Origin: Xenoacremonium recifei
Lineage: Eukaryota; Ascomycota; Sordariomycetes; Hypocreales; Nectriaceae
Length of the DNA stretch: 64,000 nucleotides
Assembly (NCBI GenBank): GCA_012184525.1
Contig: WOFQ01000072.1
Location: 1 to 64,000, forward strand
Reading direction: 5' to 3'
Made by a program: the position numbers and the translations under genes
The notes under the pieces: model-generated
Seen by the model: the letters and a program-made list of their open reading frames with translations, nothing else
Told to the model about the DNA's origin: nothing
Databases searched by the model: none
Shown here: one piece after another, positions 45,562 to 58,465 of the stretch
How the letters are laid out: each line of letters opens with the position of its first letter
Position numbering within the stretch: the stretch's first letter is position 1

Positions 45562-45786
45562 TCCACATAACAACAGTCGCAGGGCAACGGCCGATAGCTC
45601 TTTGTACAGGACTCGGGCTTTCAGACTAGATGTCTGGGGGGCGACGATTTAATCGGAAATGGTGCGTTGCAGGGTAAACGAGCCAAAGGATCATGCCGCG
45701 AATTTCGAACTCTACCTAGGGAGCACGAGGAAATAAAAATATCTGAAGGCTACAGAACATGATGGATGAGACAAAGAACACTAACT

Positions 45787-47530
45787 CTAGCGACCCCGAA
45801 CCTGTTTGAAGTTCAAGTAGCAGTAAACACCAATATAGCACCCGAAAAGAGCTTCGCTAACAATCAGGTAAGTCGCGAACATCCATTTCGCAGTATCCCA
45901 TGCGTTTTGGGCCGTCCTCAGCATGCCGACAAAGAAGATCACCAGGAGCGTGATGAAAAGTCTGACCCCAATCCACCAAACGGTGAGCACGTGAATAGAC
46001 TCGAATATTTTGCCCCCCTCGGTTGCCAAAGCGCCATCGTTTCCCACAGTCAAATATGGAGAATAGCCCGCTAAACCTTTTCGTAAGTATACCCAGTCCG
46101 TTTGATTTGAGCCAAAGCCCGAACCTGATAGCGTGGAGGATGAATATAGTAGACGTTGCGAGCCAAATGAATACACCAAAGAAGTCAAAGAGTAAGTTTG
46201 TTCCATCCAGATTCTGGGTAGTTGCTGTTCAGTTGTGGGCGACTTGTTTGAAGGGAGTTTGCATGCCAAGCAAGGAGGCTGAGAGCGATAAAAGCAGATA
46301 TAAAGATGCCAGTATTGTTAGGCTCTTGATCGAATTAGTTTTGCGGATGGCATGACGCTTGGACAAATCGTCCAACTGACGCTTCAAAGCTTCAAGAGTT
46401 CTCTGGGGGTTGCTTCGACGCTTTGAGCACAGTCCACCTAGTTCTTGCAAGCGTCTCTTATAGTTTGGGCGGAGAGACCGCTGCGTGTCTGCAGGGTAAT
46501 TCGGCTTCAGAGCCGCAACCACGAAATCAATTGAGTCAACGAGATTATTAACGCTTCTGAGGATGCCCTCAGCGTCCTCGATTTCTTTGAACGCTTCCCT
46601 ACTCTTCGCAGATAGACGAGGTTCAAAGAGTCCCAACAGACTTGAAGATGTGGGTTCTTCGTAAGTGAAAATTTGAGAACTTCCTTTTCGGGTAGCTTTG
46701 GATATATCAAGGGCCCGTAGTAGTCGACGCGTTGTAAATATATGGAGGCCAGAAAAAAGTCCAGGATCAAGAACTTGGCAAAGGTGTCGAGGGAGCCATC
46801 AGAGAGAGGGGTCCATCCAGTCCCACTGAGCATATTCGAAATGCTTCGAGGATTCTCAAAAGAAATTCCATCCTCACGAGATTGGTTCATTCGGAAGTTT
46901 TGCTCAGACCAAAATTTACTATGATGACTAGTTTTTGTAAGTTACAGGGCACGATACGCGAAAGCGTGAGGGAGTTCAACAATACTCACCTATTAACCGT
47001 TCATTTGCGTCTTGCACGCAAGTCAACTAGGAGTCTCTCGGGTGAAGATCGTAGTCCAAAGGATCTTGTTGTAAACTCGTACGGTTGACGAGGCGATAAA
47101 AGTTTCTGTTGCCGCCGCCCAAACTTTGAGACCATTGTGACGAGATGCTACCTATGTCATTTACAAGAAGCGGATCATTTAGCCATCTGAAGATCCGTCG
47201 TTCCTCCAACGGTTGAGTATATGTGTCTTGCAGAAACTTGATCAAGACATCTCTAACAGGGCGGGTTGTCGCCGGACCCTTTGTATCCCTAAGGCCGGTG
47301 ATGATGAAATCAGAATAGATGGTAATATCCAGAATTCTTGCGGTTCCGTAAGTATGTGGAGGGAGACTTCTCATTCCCTCAGCGATAGCATCGCCAGAGT
47401 TGAATCTCTGAAGAACCTGCGGCTTTGTGCCGTTATATTGCGCATCGATCACTTTTAAGACGACTCTTTCGCCGTGAGAGTGACTTGCTTGCCACTTCAA
47501 GGTTGCTAGGGTCTCGACTCCGTGTCGGAG
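45787..47530 (-). pseudogene. Decayed CorA-like membrane protein gene
   Basis: The reading can be followed through HGVETLATLKW at the open 5' end, VQDANERLI, FWSEQNFRMNQ, EVLKFSLTKNPHLQ, SREAFKEIEDAEG, and the membrane part SLTILASLYLLLSLSASLLG then LLFDFFGVFIWLATS. This is the layout of fungal CorA-like proteins, with GMQT in place of the transporter's GMN. Lesions: TAG at 47027-47029 inside conserved coding, a frame change at about 46643, and TGA at 46229-46231 with the conserved frame open on both sides. The C-terminus has two more membrane segments. No ATG was found for the first exon. I read it as a dead gene. Confidence 0.65.
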
Positions 47531-49449
47531 TTACATTGGAATTTATTCAAAACGTGCCTACAGCCAGTTAGCTCTCAACGGAATTGCAAAAAGGTAGAAT
47601 AGCCTCCAGTATTTGTGAGTTCAAGTCACTTCAGCGGAAAGGAGGGGGCAGCCAGTCGTCGTCCTAGACGCAAGATCTCCACTCGCATTCACATGAATAA
47701 AATAACGCAAGTTCGTTAACACATGGTCCTTCCAAGAATATTAACCAATGGGATTTGTGTAGAAAACAAGAGGTTGGGTCTTTGTGGCAGTGCTGATGCT
47801 CGATAATGGAACGGCGCTTTTGGCCCCCAAAAATCACTATTTTGAGGTCTGCAGGTCGAGAGCTAAATTGTTCACCATGGCTATGCTTGCAACAGGGTGT
47901 CCTCACGTTGCATTTCCATTTCGACGCGGGGTCGTTGCTCCGCCCCTTACCGTTGCAGCTTGCCAAGGGTCAAGACTGACGCGTGATGCCTGCCGCTGCA
48001 ACCACAACAAAAAGCCTCTCCTGGGACAAGGAAAAGGCCTGTGACGTAGGTGGTGTGGGATACAGAAACCAAGAAATAAAAATATTTGGACAGCGAATGA
48101 AAGGGTTGCTGGACACGATACTTAGACCTCAAACTTCTTGACGTTAGGAGAGGCTCTATTGATCATTCAACCATTTAAAGTTGTAACGTTCGGCTATTGA
48201 ATATTCAATCTCCTGGAATGCCTGGCCATACAATAGTGGCGTGGTGAGATGCTCCAAGGTCTGTATGAGGCAAAAGCTGAGGCATCGAGGCATCATGGTT
48301 TAGAGGTGATGTTGTGACCATGCTTAGGTAAATGTGTGGTTTGCGGTGTAGTACTGCGGGCTCAAAAGCGCAACTTCATCGTGCGACTCAGCCGCACTCT
48401 ACCACCCCACTAGGCTCACTCCTTTTAGAAGTTCCCATTAATATTCCGCTTCATTTTCTTGAGATCAATGGCCCACTATATGACCGGGCTCGTCGGCCTA
48501 GCTATCAAGATCCTCAAGTCAATCGACACCATCACCAAACGGCCCCCAGCCCAGTGAGGCCAGAGAGCTCTCTCAAATTATGCCCACCATCGTCGCAACT
48601 CTGACGCAGCTTGGAATATTCTTCAATCTGATGAGGCGGATGGGATGAACGTGGAAGATGATTCGGTTCTCCTGGGGTCTACCTAAGTTCGAGAGGAAGT
48701 CCTGTCTTAAAAACTACGTTCATACTTCCCCCAAACTTGAGACTCTATTTTTTCAAGACTCCATAGCGTAGACAACTTAGCACCTGGATTTTAGTGACTA
48801 CTGGAAAAGTTATCATCTTTGTTTCCGGTGTCAAATATACACAACATCCAGCGCATCGTCGAATTCTGCCCGGTTATAATGAATTCCTAAGTGCACTGAA
48901 CAACTGATATTCGACACAGTCTGCATGCTAAATTTTAATGCCATTGATCTATTCCCAAACCAGTCAGTCCAGCTTCCGAAACCAACCAAGCTTCACATGA
49001 TCCATCGCTGCGAGGCATATGGCATTACTCCGTTTGGCTATGTCCTACTCTTAGAGATAATACCGAGACATAATGACAATTCAAGACTAGCTCGCATTGG
49101 ATGAAGTCATACTCCCGCAATTGGTATGAAAGAAGGCTTCTCGTGACTCTTTCATGATTATCTTCGTACAACATAAGACATTGTGCTGCCCCATGTTTGA
49201 AGGACAGAAAGAGTAAAGAAAGTTATAACCGTATGCAGGCCTGGTGCTTCGAGTCTAGCGGAAACAAAAAGCTATAAGTAAAAGAAGATATCTTCATTGC
49301 GGGAAATACATGGATAGACGGTAAATCTGCTACAGGCAAGCGACAAGTGTCATTATATAATCCATCTAATCTATCAATGATGTATTGAAAACCTCAGATC
49401 ATGGTTGACAATTCTGTAATAGGCTAACTTTATGTAGATGAACATCGCC
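47531..49449. other. Long intergenic region, about 1.9 kb
   Basis: No gene is supported. Open frames at 47664-48132 overlap on both strands, and the one at 48332-48604 has no recognisable domain. It lies between the decayed CorA-like gene and the GMC oxidase and may hold further unrecognisable remnants. Confidence 0.4.
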
Positions 49450-51331
49450 TTAGAGACGGCTCACGAAGTACGGAATGTTCTTGGCCTCGTAAATATCCTT
49501 GTGGTCTGCCTTTATGATGTCGGCACCCTATTTGTTGCGTTAGTTGGACTATCTGAACCATTTTGATATGTGCTCACCTTCTCGCCGATCATGTAAACGG
49601 AGTTCTGGATTCGGCAGTCGGGAATAACAGGAATGACTGACGCATCAGCAACACGGAGGTTCTTAATACCATGGACACGAAGCCTGGAGTCAACAACACC
49701 CTGCTGGATGCTCTTGGAGAGACGGGCAGTACCACAAGGATCTGTTAAGAATGTTAGTACAAAAGTTTAATTCTTCAGAAAGACATGCTCTTACGGAAAC
49801 CAGTCTGACTGCGGTCAAGAACAGCTCTCTTCATTTCCTCGTCAGAGTCAAGCGGCATCTTCCAGGGGTACTCAGCAACAACGATATCCTTGAAGCCAGC
49901 ACCAGTCGTCAAAAGATCATAGGTCCAACGGACACCCTCACGCATAGCGAGGATATCCAAGTCATTACCGAAAAAGTTGAGGTTGATATTGGGTTGGACC
50001 AAGGGATCAGCGTTATTCAGGGTAACCCGACCTTCAGAGAGGGGACGAAGCAGGTCAACGATAACAGTCATATAACTGCCACTCTCAGGAACGGGGTAGT
50101 GCCACTGGAATGCTGAACTGAATAGACCCACAAAATCAAGTTCGAAATGAGGTTGACCGGCAGGACCGAAGGGATCAAGACCGCCATTAGCAGCCTTTGC
50201 CTCCTGGTAGGCCTCATACTTCTCCAGCCGCTGGTCGATGCGAGGGAAACCAACGAGTTCCAAAAATCCAGAACTGACGGGACCAGTCTTATCACGCTCA
50301 TACTGCGCGATAGCTGCCTGGTTGGCAGGGCCCTTGCGCAGAATATAGTCGTCAAGACCATATCCGTCCTTGATCTGAAGGACGAAGGGAACAATGGGGT
50401 GGTCCAAAAGGTGCTGGCCAACATGAGGAGAGTTGACCTTGACTTCGATGCCGTTCTTGGAGAGCTCATCAGTTGGGCCAATGCCAGACAGCATAAGTAG
50501 CTTAGGGGTCTCAAAAACACCCTGAGAGATAATGACCTCACGGCTGGCGTAAACGCTGAGCTCAGCCTTGGATGTAGGGTCAATGACAGTGACACCAAGA
50601 CAGGTATTAGTTTCGGTATCAATGATCAGCTCCTTTGATTGGACACCATAGAGGATACTGACGTTGGGCTTATTCTTCAGGTAGAGGAAGCTGCCTTGAC
50701 GCTCACCACGGTGAATCGTGTCAACACAATGTGTAAGGCCCCTCATCTCACCCTCATAGATGTCTTCAGTCAGACTCTCACCCTTGGACACCCAGGCCTG
50801 AGTGAGCGCATCACGGAAGGGCTTCATCTCGGGAACCAAATCCGCATGCTCGATCTGGATGGGACCTCCAGTGCCAATCTTCTCCAGATGATCAGGGTAC
50901 AACTTTTGATCATCATGATAGGTAGCACACTTTCGAAGATACTCCACACAGCCATCCCAGTTCCATTCTGAACCACCAAATTCTTCCCAGTCGTCAAAAG
51001 TTGGCTTAGAGCCAGGAATCCAGGTGAAGTAGTTAGCGCAAGAGGACCCGCCGAGGGCCTTGCCACGCGTGTTGGGCTTTTCAATGCGCTCATAATCATC
51101 ACGCTTGATCATGGTCGATTTGTAAGCCCAATCGTGCTTGCTACCACGAAGATTGAAGGCCTGGGAAGGCGTGGTTATGGCGGACACGTGGTCAGGATTG
51201 GGTACGCCAGCCTCGATAACAAGAACGCTTATACGAGGGTTCTCGGCGAGACGTCCAGCAACTGCATTGCCAGCAGTGCCACCACCAACAACAATGAAGT
51301 TGTATTGATTTCCGTTGGCAACAAAAGCCAT
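49450..51331 (-). CDS. GMC-family flavin oxidase with peroxisomal targeting signal
   Basis: Exons 49795-51331, 49578-49741 and 49450-49527 give 592 residues. The N-terminus has the FAD dinucleotide motif FIVVGGGTAGNAVAGRL; GMC signature 1 is near GKALGGSSCANYFTW and signature 2 near SQGVFETPKLLMLSGIGP. The active-site pair is His in FHPCGTARLS and Asn in CRIQNSVYMIGEKG. The last exon ends YFVSRL, where SRL is a PTS1 signal, so the enzyme should be in peroxisomes. GMC oxidases turn alcohols into aldehydes or acids, usually making H2O2. Its head-to-head neighbour is a catalase 666 bp away, fitting peroxide removal. Confidence 0.9.
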
Positions 51332-51997
51332 TATTAAGTGTTTGGTGACTTGAGAGGTTGGAAGGTTGAAGAGTGTATTGAGTTGTGATGGTGATTATGG
51401 AGGTTGAGTAGACTGATTGATGCAGGAAAAATAAAAGCCATTCATGAGGAAGATTGAGATGGTATTTATTCATCTCTATCATGCTTTCCCGATACCCAAT
51501 TCGAGTGTCTGTTCCATCATCCTCCTTACAGGGTCAAGCTGTCGAATAAATTCACCGAGCCAACCCCGAGTGACACCAGTAGCCCCAATCGCGCTAGCCA
51601 TATCTGGCGGGCAGACTTTCGGAATTCGGCATTGACTCTTCTTCTCTATGCCGGACGCCCGACAAAATTTACAATGCCAAATTCACTCTGAATGCTTGAC
51701 CTTAGAAACAAGACGACATTGCCAGTGTTACCACTTAACGATTGCCGAGATATCCATTGATGCGGGAAGTGTTCTGGCCGTGCTCTTTTTCGGTGCTAAT
51801 TCGGGATCCAATTAATCGCTTTATTACGCGTTACCCTACAGAAACAGCTTTACCAACCTAAGAAATTTATCTCTGCCTACAATACATAAGTACACAGCTT
51901 AAAACCTCATAAATTGCACATCTCGAAGCAGCGGACTTCTCCTTTCACTTTCCAAGCTCTAGTTATACTATCATTGTTTCTGGCAGGAATAATAAGC
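51332..51997. promoter_or_regulatory. Shared divergent promoter of GMC oxidase and catalase
   Basis: The 666 bp separate the two start codons and no gene lies between. Coordinated expression is expected from the layout; no specific site is recognised. Confidence 0.45.
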
Positions 51998-53801
51998 ATG
52001 TCAAAGCGTACATATACCTTGGCTGAAGGTGCGTGTTCAGTTATAACTCTTGCTACGTCAAGGTTTCCCTAATCATATTACAAAGGCCAGCCGCTTCAGG
52101 ACCCTTCTGTCAGTACAACATTGCCTGTTTTTGGCGGTGGTGGTATCACTACACTTGGAGATACCCTTCTTCTTGAGACCCTGGCGCATTTCAACAGGGA
52201 ACGCATTCCAGAGAGGTATATCCAAGCTCACGGACAAGGCTATTCAACAATGTCTGATTTGTCTAACCTTTTTACAGAGTTGTCCACGCGAAGGCAGTGG
52301 GTGCTTGGGGCGAATTCGAAGTCACCAACAAAGATATAACTAAATTGACTTGTGCCAAATTTCTAGACACCGTCGGAAAAAAAACACCAATTCTTTTCCG
52401 TCTGAGCACCACTGGCGGTGAAAGAGGTAGTGCCGACACTGTCCGTGATGTTCGGGGATTCTCTGTCAAGTTCTTCACAGAAGAAGGTAACCACGACATC
52501 GTTGGTAACCACATTGTAAGCACATGTTCTCCTAGTTCTTTAGCTGTGGTCTCTAATATTCAAAGCCTGTGTTCTTTGTCCGCGACCCGATGCGTTTTCC
52601 GTCTCTAAACCGGAGCCATAAAAGGCACCCTGCCACCAATAGGCCAGATTGGACGATGGTGAGTGCTTCGTCACACTCCTTCTTGATCACACAGCCTAAT
52701 TTTGCAGTTCTGGGACTTCCATGTGAATCAGCCGGAGAGTGTGCACGCCTTAATGCACCTCTTTGGCACCCGTGGTCTGCCCGATTCCATCCGTCGAGTT
52801 ACAGGTTTCGGTGTCCATACTTTTAAGCTGATAGACCAAAACGGCAATTTCCGATACTGCAAGTTTCACTTCCGACCTGAAAGTGGCATAACTCATTTTG
52901 CCTCTGCTAAAGAAGCCGAGAAAATGGCCGGAGAAAATGCCGACTATCATCATGAAGATCTCTGGGATGCTATTGTCAGGCACGAATATCCAACTTGGAA
53001 GTTATATGTGCAGGTGATGGAGCCCAACCAGGCCGAGACTTTTGGTCGAGCTCTATTTGACATTACCAAAGTCTGGTCCCATCAGGAGTTTCCATTAATC
53101 GAGGTTGGGAAAATGACGCTTAATAGAAACGTGAGACCCCGTCTTTGTCCAAAAATAAAGATCAAAACTGACCCCTAAAACAAGCCCGGCAACTACTTTG
53201 CCGAAATTGAACAAGCAGCGTTTTCCCCTTCCAACATGGTCCCTGGCATCGCCATGACTCCAGATCCAAGTAAATCTCACCCATAACAAATTAAAGAACT
53301 ACTATATGTTAATGTTATATAGTGTTGCAGGCCCGAATGTTTGCCTACCCTGATGCTCAGAGGTATCGTCTCGGGGTCAACTATTCTCAGCTGCCTCCAA
53401 ACCGACCCATTGCTCCGGTTTATGCTCCTTATGAACGGGATGGTATCACGGTCACTAAGAACTACGGGGATGATCCCAACTATGTTCGCAGCACGCTGAG
53501 CCCTGGCATTTCCACCCAATCCATTACTCAAATTCGACACCTCGAGCGAGTTGCACTTACTGCCACACTGGGTTTGAACGAGATTGCTGTGGATGATGAG
53601 GACTATGTACAGCCCAGAGATCTTTGGACAAATGTATTCGACGAGAGTGAGAGAGCTGAGTGGATTACAACTATCATGAGTACGCTTGGAGATGTACCAG
53701 CTCCATTGAGAGAGGCCGTGATAGCTATGTTCAGCAAGGTAGACCCAAGCCTTGGCCAGATGATGGTCGCAAAGATGAGGGAAGGATGCCCTCGCCTATG
53801 A
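51998..53801 (+). CDS. Monofunctional haem catalase, small subunit type
   Basis: Seven exons fit: 51998-52028, 52086-52215, 52278-52515, 52566-52658, 52708-53130, 53185-53269 and 53323-53801, 492 residues. The catalytic region is FNRERIPERVVHAKAVGAWG (His) and FFVRDP...FWDFHVNQPESVH; the haem ligand Tyr lies in RMFAYPDAQRYRLG. All splices keep frame. The protein ends CPRL; PRL resembles weak PTS1 variants, so peroxisomal location is possible but unproven. It breaks H2O2 into water and oxygen. Divergent pairing with the peroxisomal GMC oxidase suggests that it protects from the peroxide made there. Confidence 0.93.
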
Positions 53802-54602
53802 GTGGAATCACTGGATATAGCTTTTGAACGGAGAATCTAGTCAGTTGAGAAATCTTGTTCAAGGCCTCCGATAAGTAGGTGGCTTTTAAAGGTGAAGGTC
53901 AATGAGACTATTGCTAGGCTGCTGTGTGCTCGTCTATCATCCCTCATTCATTGGTCATGCTGAAACTGGTAGTGCTTTTTCCAACTCTGATCTTTAAATG
54001 CAAGACTATCAGAACTGGACCGCGGCCAAAGACCAGAAAATTACTAAAATTGTATGAATATGATTGGCGACATCCCACAGCGGATAACGTTAATTGGGCT
54101 AGTTCAACAGATGTCCCGGGATGTGGGGTCACATGGAGCTCGTTGCCGACACAACTCCCGCGAATGCGACATTCATTTGATCTCCTCTCATTGGAGAGTT
54201 TTGCATACTACGGGGTATACTAACGCAGGAATGAAATAGTTCGGGCTGAGTCATGACGACATAAGCCATTTGATCAGTCCCCAGACTGGCTGGGTTGAAT
54301 TTAGGGTCGCATTCAAATGTCACGAACCTATTACCTAGACCTTGGCGGATTCGCCTCCCCCGCTTTTTGGTGTGACTTATGCGGTCACTACAAACATAAA
54401 AGCGCTGAGAAGCTGGCCTGGTTCTCAGAACCTCCAAGTCCTCTTCAACTCCCCACCAGGAGAAAGGTAGCCAGAATTAACTACTGTATCCTGTGCCCAA
54501 TCTTCTAGCAACCTCAACTTCGTCAGCGCTTGGATCGCTGAGACACCAGTTTTCACGTCGTGAACATTCCTCATTGATTGCCTTTCCGCAGACATTCTAA
54601 CC
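53802..54602. other. Intergenic region between catalase and MFS
   Basis: No gene is supported; frames at 53924-54508 overlap on both strands without motifs. It contains the promoter of the MFS gene at 54603. Confidence 0.4.
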
Positions 54603-56510
54603 ATGGATGAAAATCTTGACGCGCGCGCCATCCATGAGATTGAGGATGTCCTACACACCAAGATATATCCCGGCACTGAGATTATGAAAGATGTTGGCTC
54701 ACACCATTTTATCAAATCCGGCGACAAGGTCGGGGAAGCACGAGTGCTCGTTCCCCAGCCTTCCAATGATCCACATGAACCGCTTAACTGGACTTTGGCA
54801 TGGAAAAGCATAACAATCTTCTGCAGTAGTCTGCTGTCATTCTCTCTCAACTTGGGCCCTCTCGCTAATGCACCTTTGTTTGGTTGGTCACCAACGCTAA
54901 CTTTAGTACTTGTACTAACTCCCAATAGAATCTTACGTGAAGGAATGGGATTGTAGCTTAGCTGAAGCTATTCAGTTTACCGGTGAGTGTTGTTGTTGCC
55001 GAAACTGGTGCTCCTGCATTCAAGTTTGCTGAGACTGAATAGGAGTTGCCATTCTTGTCCTTGGTTTTAGTAACTTCATATGGGTACCGATGTCTTCTTG
55101 CTTCGGTCGCCGTCCTGTTATGGTTTTGAGCTCGTTTATTTGTGCCATGTCATCCATCTGGAGGGCTGTTGCTACAAGTTATGGCTCGTTCATGGGAGCC
55201 TCGGTGTATGTATATTTACCCGTTTGAATTGCTCCGATTTTCTGACAAAATCTAGACTCAATGGTCTTGGTGCAGGACCCTGCGAGACAATGATGCCGCA
55301 GATAATTGCAGATATAATATTCCTCCATGACCGCGGAAAATACCAGACCCTCTACTTCACAGCATACTTTTCCTCGCTGATGGTAAGAACTTTATCACAA
55401 GTTTACTCTACAAAGCTAATGGCCGAAGATTGGTCCTATTATCGCGGGTGCCATGGCAGAACACCATGGCTGGCGAAGTTTCTGGTGGTTCAATACGGCC
55501 CTCCTTTTTTTTACTTGCCTCGTCAACGCCTTATTTTTCCCTGAGACTCGATATAGACACGCAGACATTGCGAGTCTCAAGCCGGAATCAAATGATAACT
55601 GCGAGGGAGGAAAGATGATGACAGACATGCAACCTAGTGCTAGCACTCACGAGCAGGCTGATACTGAAAAAAATATTCCGCTGACACCCACGCCGACTGT
55701 TGAAGACTCGTGGCTCTCTCGAGGCAAACCTTCAAAGAAACAGTTTTCACTGTGGGGTGAATACCGCGGCAACCTGCTACGTGAACTCTGGTTACCGTGG
55801 TGGCTTCTCGTCTACCCCATCGTGGAATTCTCAGCGTTTGTTGTCTCGTTCTCAGCATCCGGCTTTCTAATGGCGAACCTCACGCAGCAGCAGGCGTTTG
55901 GCGCCCCGCCATACAACTTCACGTCTCAATCCGTGGGCTTCACTAACTTTTCCATTCTTGCTGGAGGTTTGATCGGTTTATTTACCTCGGGACCTCTATC
56001 TGATTGGGTGTCTGACAAGTTGACAAAGCGGAATAACGGCGTAAGAGAGCCCGAGATGAGGTTGGTGACCATGGTTCCGTACGTCCTCATCATGGTTTTT
56101 GGCTGTGTTATAGTTGCTGTGGGATATGCCCATCAATGGCCTTGGGAAGCGATTGTGATAATAGGATATGCCTGCTTGGGCATTCAGGTCACAAGCATAC
56201 CCAGTATTGCTTCCACGTATGCGATCGACAGCTATAAGCCCATCACTGGGTCTGTATTCGTTGCTATAACTATGTAAGCTCGAATTTGGATTTTACCAAT
56301 CCCTCACTAACTTGAGATAGAAACAAGAATGTTTGGGGATATGGCTTCAGCAAGTTCATTACGCCGTGGGCAGAGGAGGCAGGCTTCATCGCACCTATTT
56401 TGACGTTGATGGCATTAATTACGTTCTTTTGTCTCTTGGGCATTTTGTTTTGGTACTGCGGGAAATACTTTCGCGGCCTCACTAAGGACTCCTTCGTCCA
56501 TACTCTGTAA
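54603..56510 (+). CDS. MFS transporter of DHA1-like fungal type
   Basis: Six exons: 54603-54882, 54929-54982, 55043-55205, 55256-55382, 55429-56273 and 56321-56510, 552 residues. The start is followed by NDPHEPLNWTLAWK, the family entry to TM1. Motif A is CFGRRPVMVL; LNGLGAGPCETMMPQIIAD and IGPIIAGAMAEHHGWRSFWW mark TM4-TM6. The C-terminal half has SGPLSDWVSDKLTKRNNG and KNVWGYGFSKFITPW. It resembles the transporter at 41204 in layout but is not a close copy. Twelve membrane segments and a loop of about 100 residues are expected. The substrate is unknown; it may serve the oxidase/catalase pair just upstream. Confidence 0.88.
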
Positions 56511-56730
56511 ATGTTAGGTCTATTCGCGGTTTATTGACATTGAGTGATAATAACCCACTCAGTAATCACGTCTTTAATAGTCTCGGGCTCATGGTTATGC
56601 GTAACAGACGAGACGGAAGATCTTAGTTAATGTAAAAGAGAAACAGCTTACTTGCGATTTTCCATGAATGTGAAGCAACACATGATTTATGAGCCTAGCT
56701 TGTACAATCGGTACGGATATATGTTTCGTC

Positions 56731-58465
56731 TCACTGGATCCAAAACCTCTCGTAATTCGTAGCTTTGGATATTATATACGGGTCCAATCCATGGAAATGG
56801 CACTGTCCCGGCAGTCGCCATTGTTTCCTGCCTTGTGTTCCTTCCGTACGTGCTAACATAAACAGCGTGCTCCCCCCACAGAGAGCCACGATGTAATCAC
56901 CTTTCCGCGTCTTGAAAGGGGCTAAACCAAAATGTCGGCTGTATAGCGCAAAGAACCGTCGGCTATAAGCTGCAGCCCGATGCGCAGACATGAATTCATC
57001 TGCTTGTGTCACGTCATCGGGCGCGGTGATAGTAAAATAGTGCTCAAGGCATCTCCCGCGTTTTACACCGACGAGTTTCCAAAATTTGAGCCAATTATTA
57101 TACATGGAATCGAGAAGCTCTGGCTCATCTACCAGGAGCTGGAAAGATTTAACAACCAGCGTCCGAATATATGTAGTCGTACATTCTCTCCGCTTGGGTA
57201 TTGACCTGAGGTTTGTGCCATATGCTCCTATTGGCGCCATCGTTGCATTTGATTAGCATTTGTAATCTAATCCACAGCAGCATTCTTAGGAGATACCGAA
57301 TTGCCACTGCATAGGGCAAATTCGATAAATGTGTCACCAGCGGATTTGATCTTGCCACGACTGACTCCACGGACAAGAAGACAACTTTCATCGTATGTTC
57401 CAGAGAAAAGGTTGCTGGCATTCAAGTACGCGGACTTCGGAAGGGGCTTGGCGAGGCCCAACAGTATCCAGTCTGGAACCCACGACGGTAGCTGTAGCAG
57501 TTCCCCTCTAGACATCATGAAGTCGCCCCAATTATCGACGTGATTGAGTATGGTGAGAGATTGGGCCTGTTCGATCATTCGAATTGCGAACCGTGAGCAG
57601 CTCTGCACTACACCCATGGAATAATCAGGAACCACCCTGTGTTCGTCTGAAACAAGAAACAGTATCCCATAGATCTGTCCTTAGGATCCGTAGCCTTGCT
57701 AGCTCTGGCCAACTGAGCCAATTCTAGCACCCCTGCACGATCGGGAAACTGACTAGCTATCGAAGATATCCGCAGAACTTGAGATGGGTCTACATCCACA
57801 ATAGGAGTAATGGAATGACCCGAGATGTAGTGCGCTACTTGAATGACGATATCCCATGACAGTATGTTTGAGCCGCATAAGATGACAGCATGATTAGCCA
57901 AACTTTTTCTTGGATGACTTATGTCCTTGAAAACCATGGGCTCCAGAATAGTGCATCAATGACCCATAGGCTGCATGGCGAATATCTGGGAGCCCTCTGA
58001 TGCTTAAATCTGAGGCTGCAAACGCTCTTTCTCTACAGCATGAATTAATTTCTTGCGAAAGATTCGACAGAATCTTTAGTGTTGGCAAAGCAAGCAATAT
58101 GTCTTCTGTTGGCATGCAAATACAGATAACAACTCGCGCGGTTCCGCAATAGATATCACGCATTTGTTGAACCTGAGCTATTCTCTCAGCTGAACCCTGC
58201 TGATTGATACAGATGGCATCAATCCACACCTTACGGCGGAAGTGTATGTTTCGAAGGTCGAGGAGAGCGAGCCACGGATTGGTAGTGATTTTGAATAAAG
58301 AATCTGACACAGAGATAGTGCATTGCGAAGAGAACGTTCGCCAGGTATAAGACAGCGCATCGACAGCCGGGAGGTCGTAAAATGAATACACCGTCAGGGT
58401 ACATTTGATAGCCTCCTCTGCTACACCTGACTCAATACTGAGTGGTCGAATCTCACCTTTGGTAA
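56731..58465 (-). pseudogene. Decayed HET-domain (heterokaryon incompatibility) gene
   Basis: The HET domain is recognisable: EIRPLSIESG, ALSYTW, VWIDAICINQQGSAERIAQVQQM. Downstream pieces lie in different frames: LFWSPWFSRT, AVILCGSNILSWD, VVPDYSMGV, IEQAQSLTILNHVDNWGD and the C-terminal RRFFALYSRHFGLAPFKTRKGDY. Breaks seen: a frame change at about 57965, TAA at 57919-57921 where Trp is expected, a frame change in the A5 run at 57904-57908, and another near 57674. No single intron repairs them. Intact relatives trigger cell death on fusion of unlike hyphae. No ATG for the first exon was found. It is a pseudogene. Confidence 0.75.

Noticed and set aside
47664..48132. Small genes on both strands between the CorA-like remnant and the GMC oxidase
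   Set aside because: Frames overlap each other in opposite directions and have no family features.
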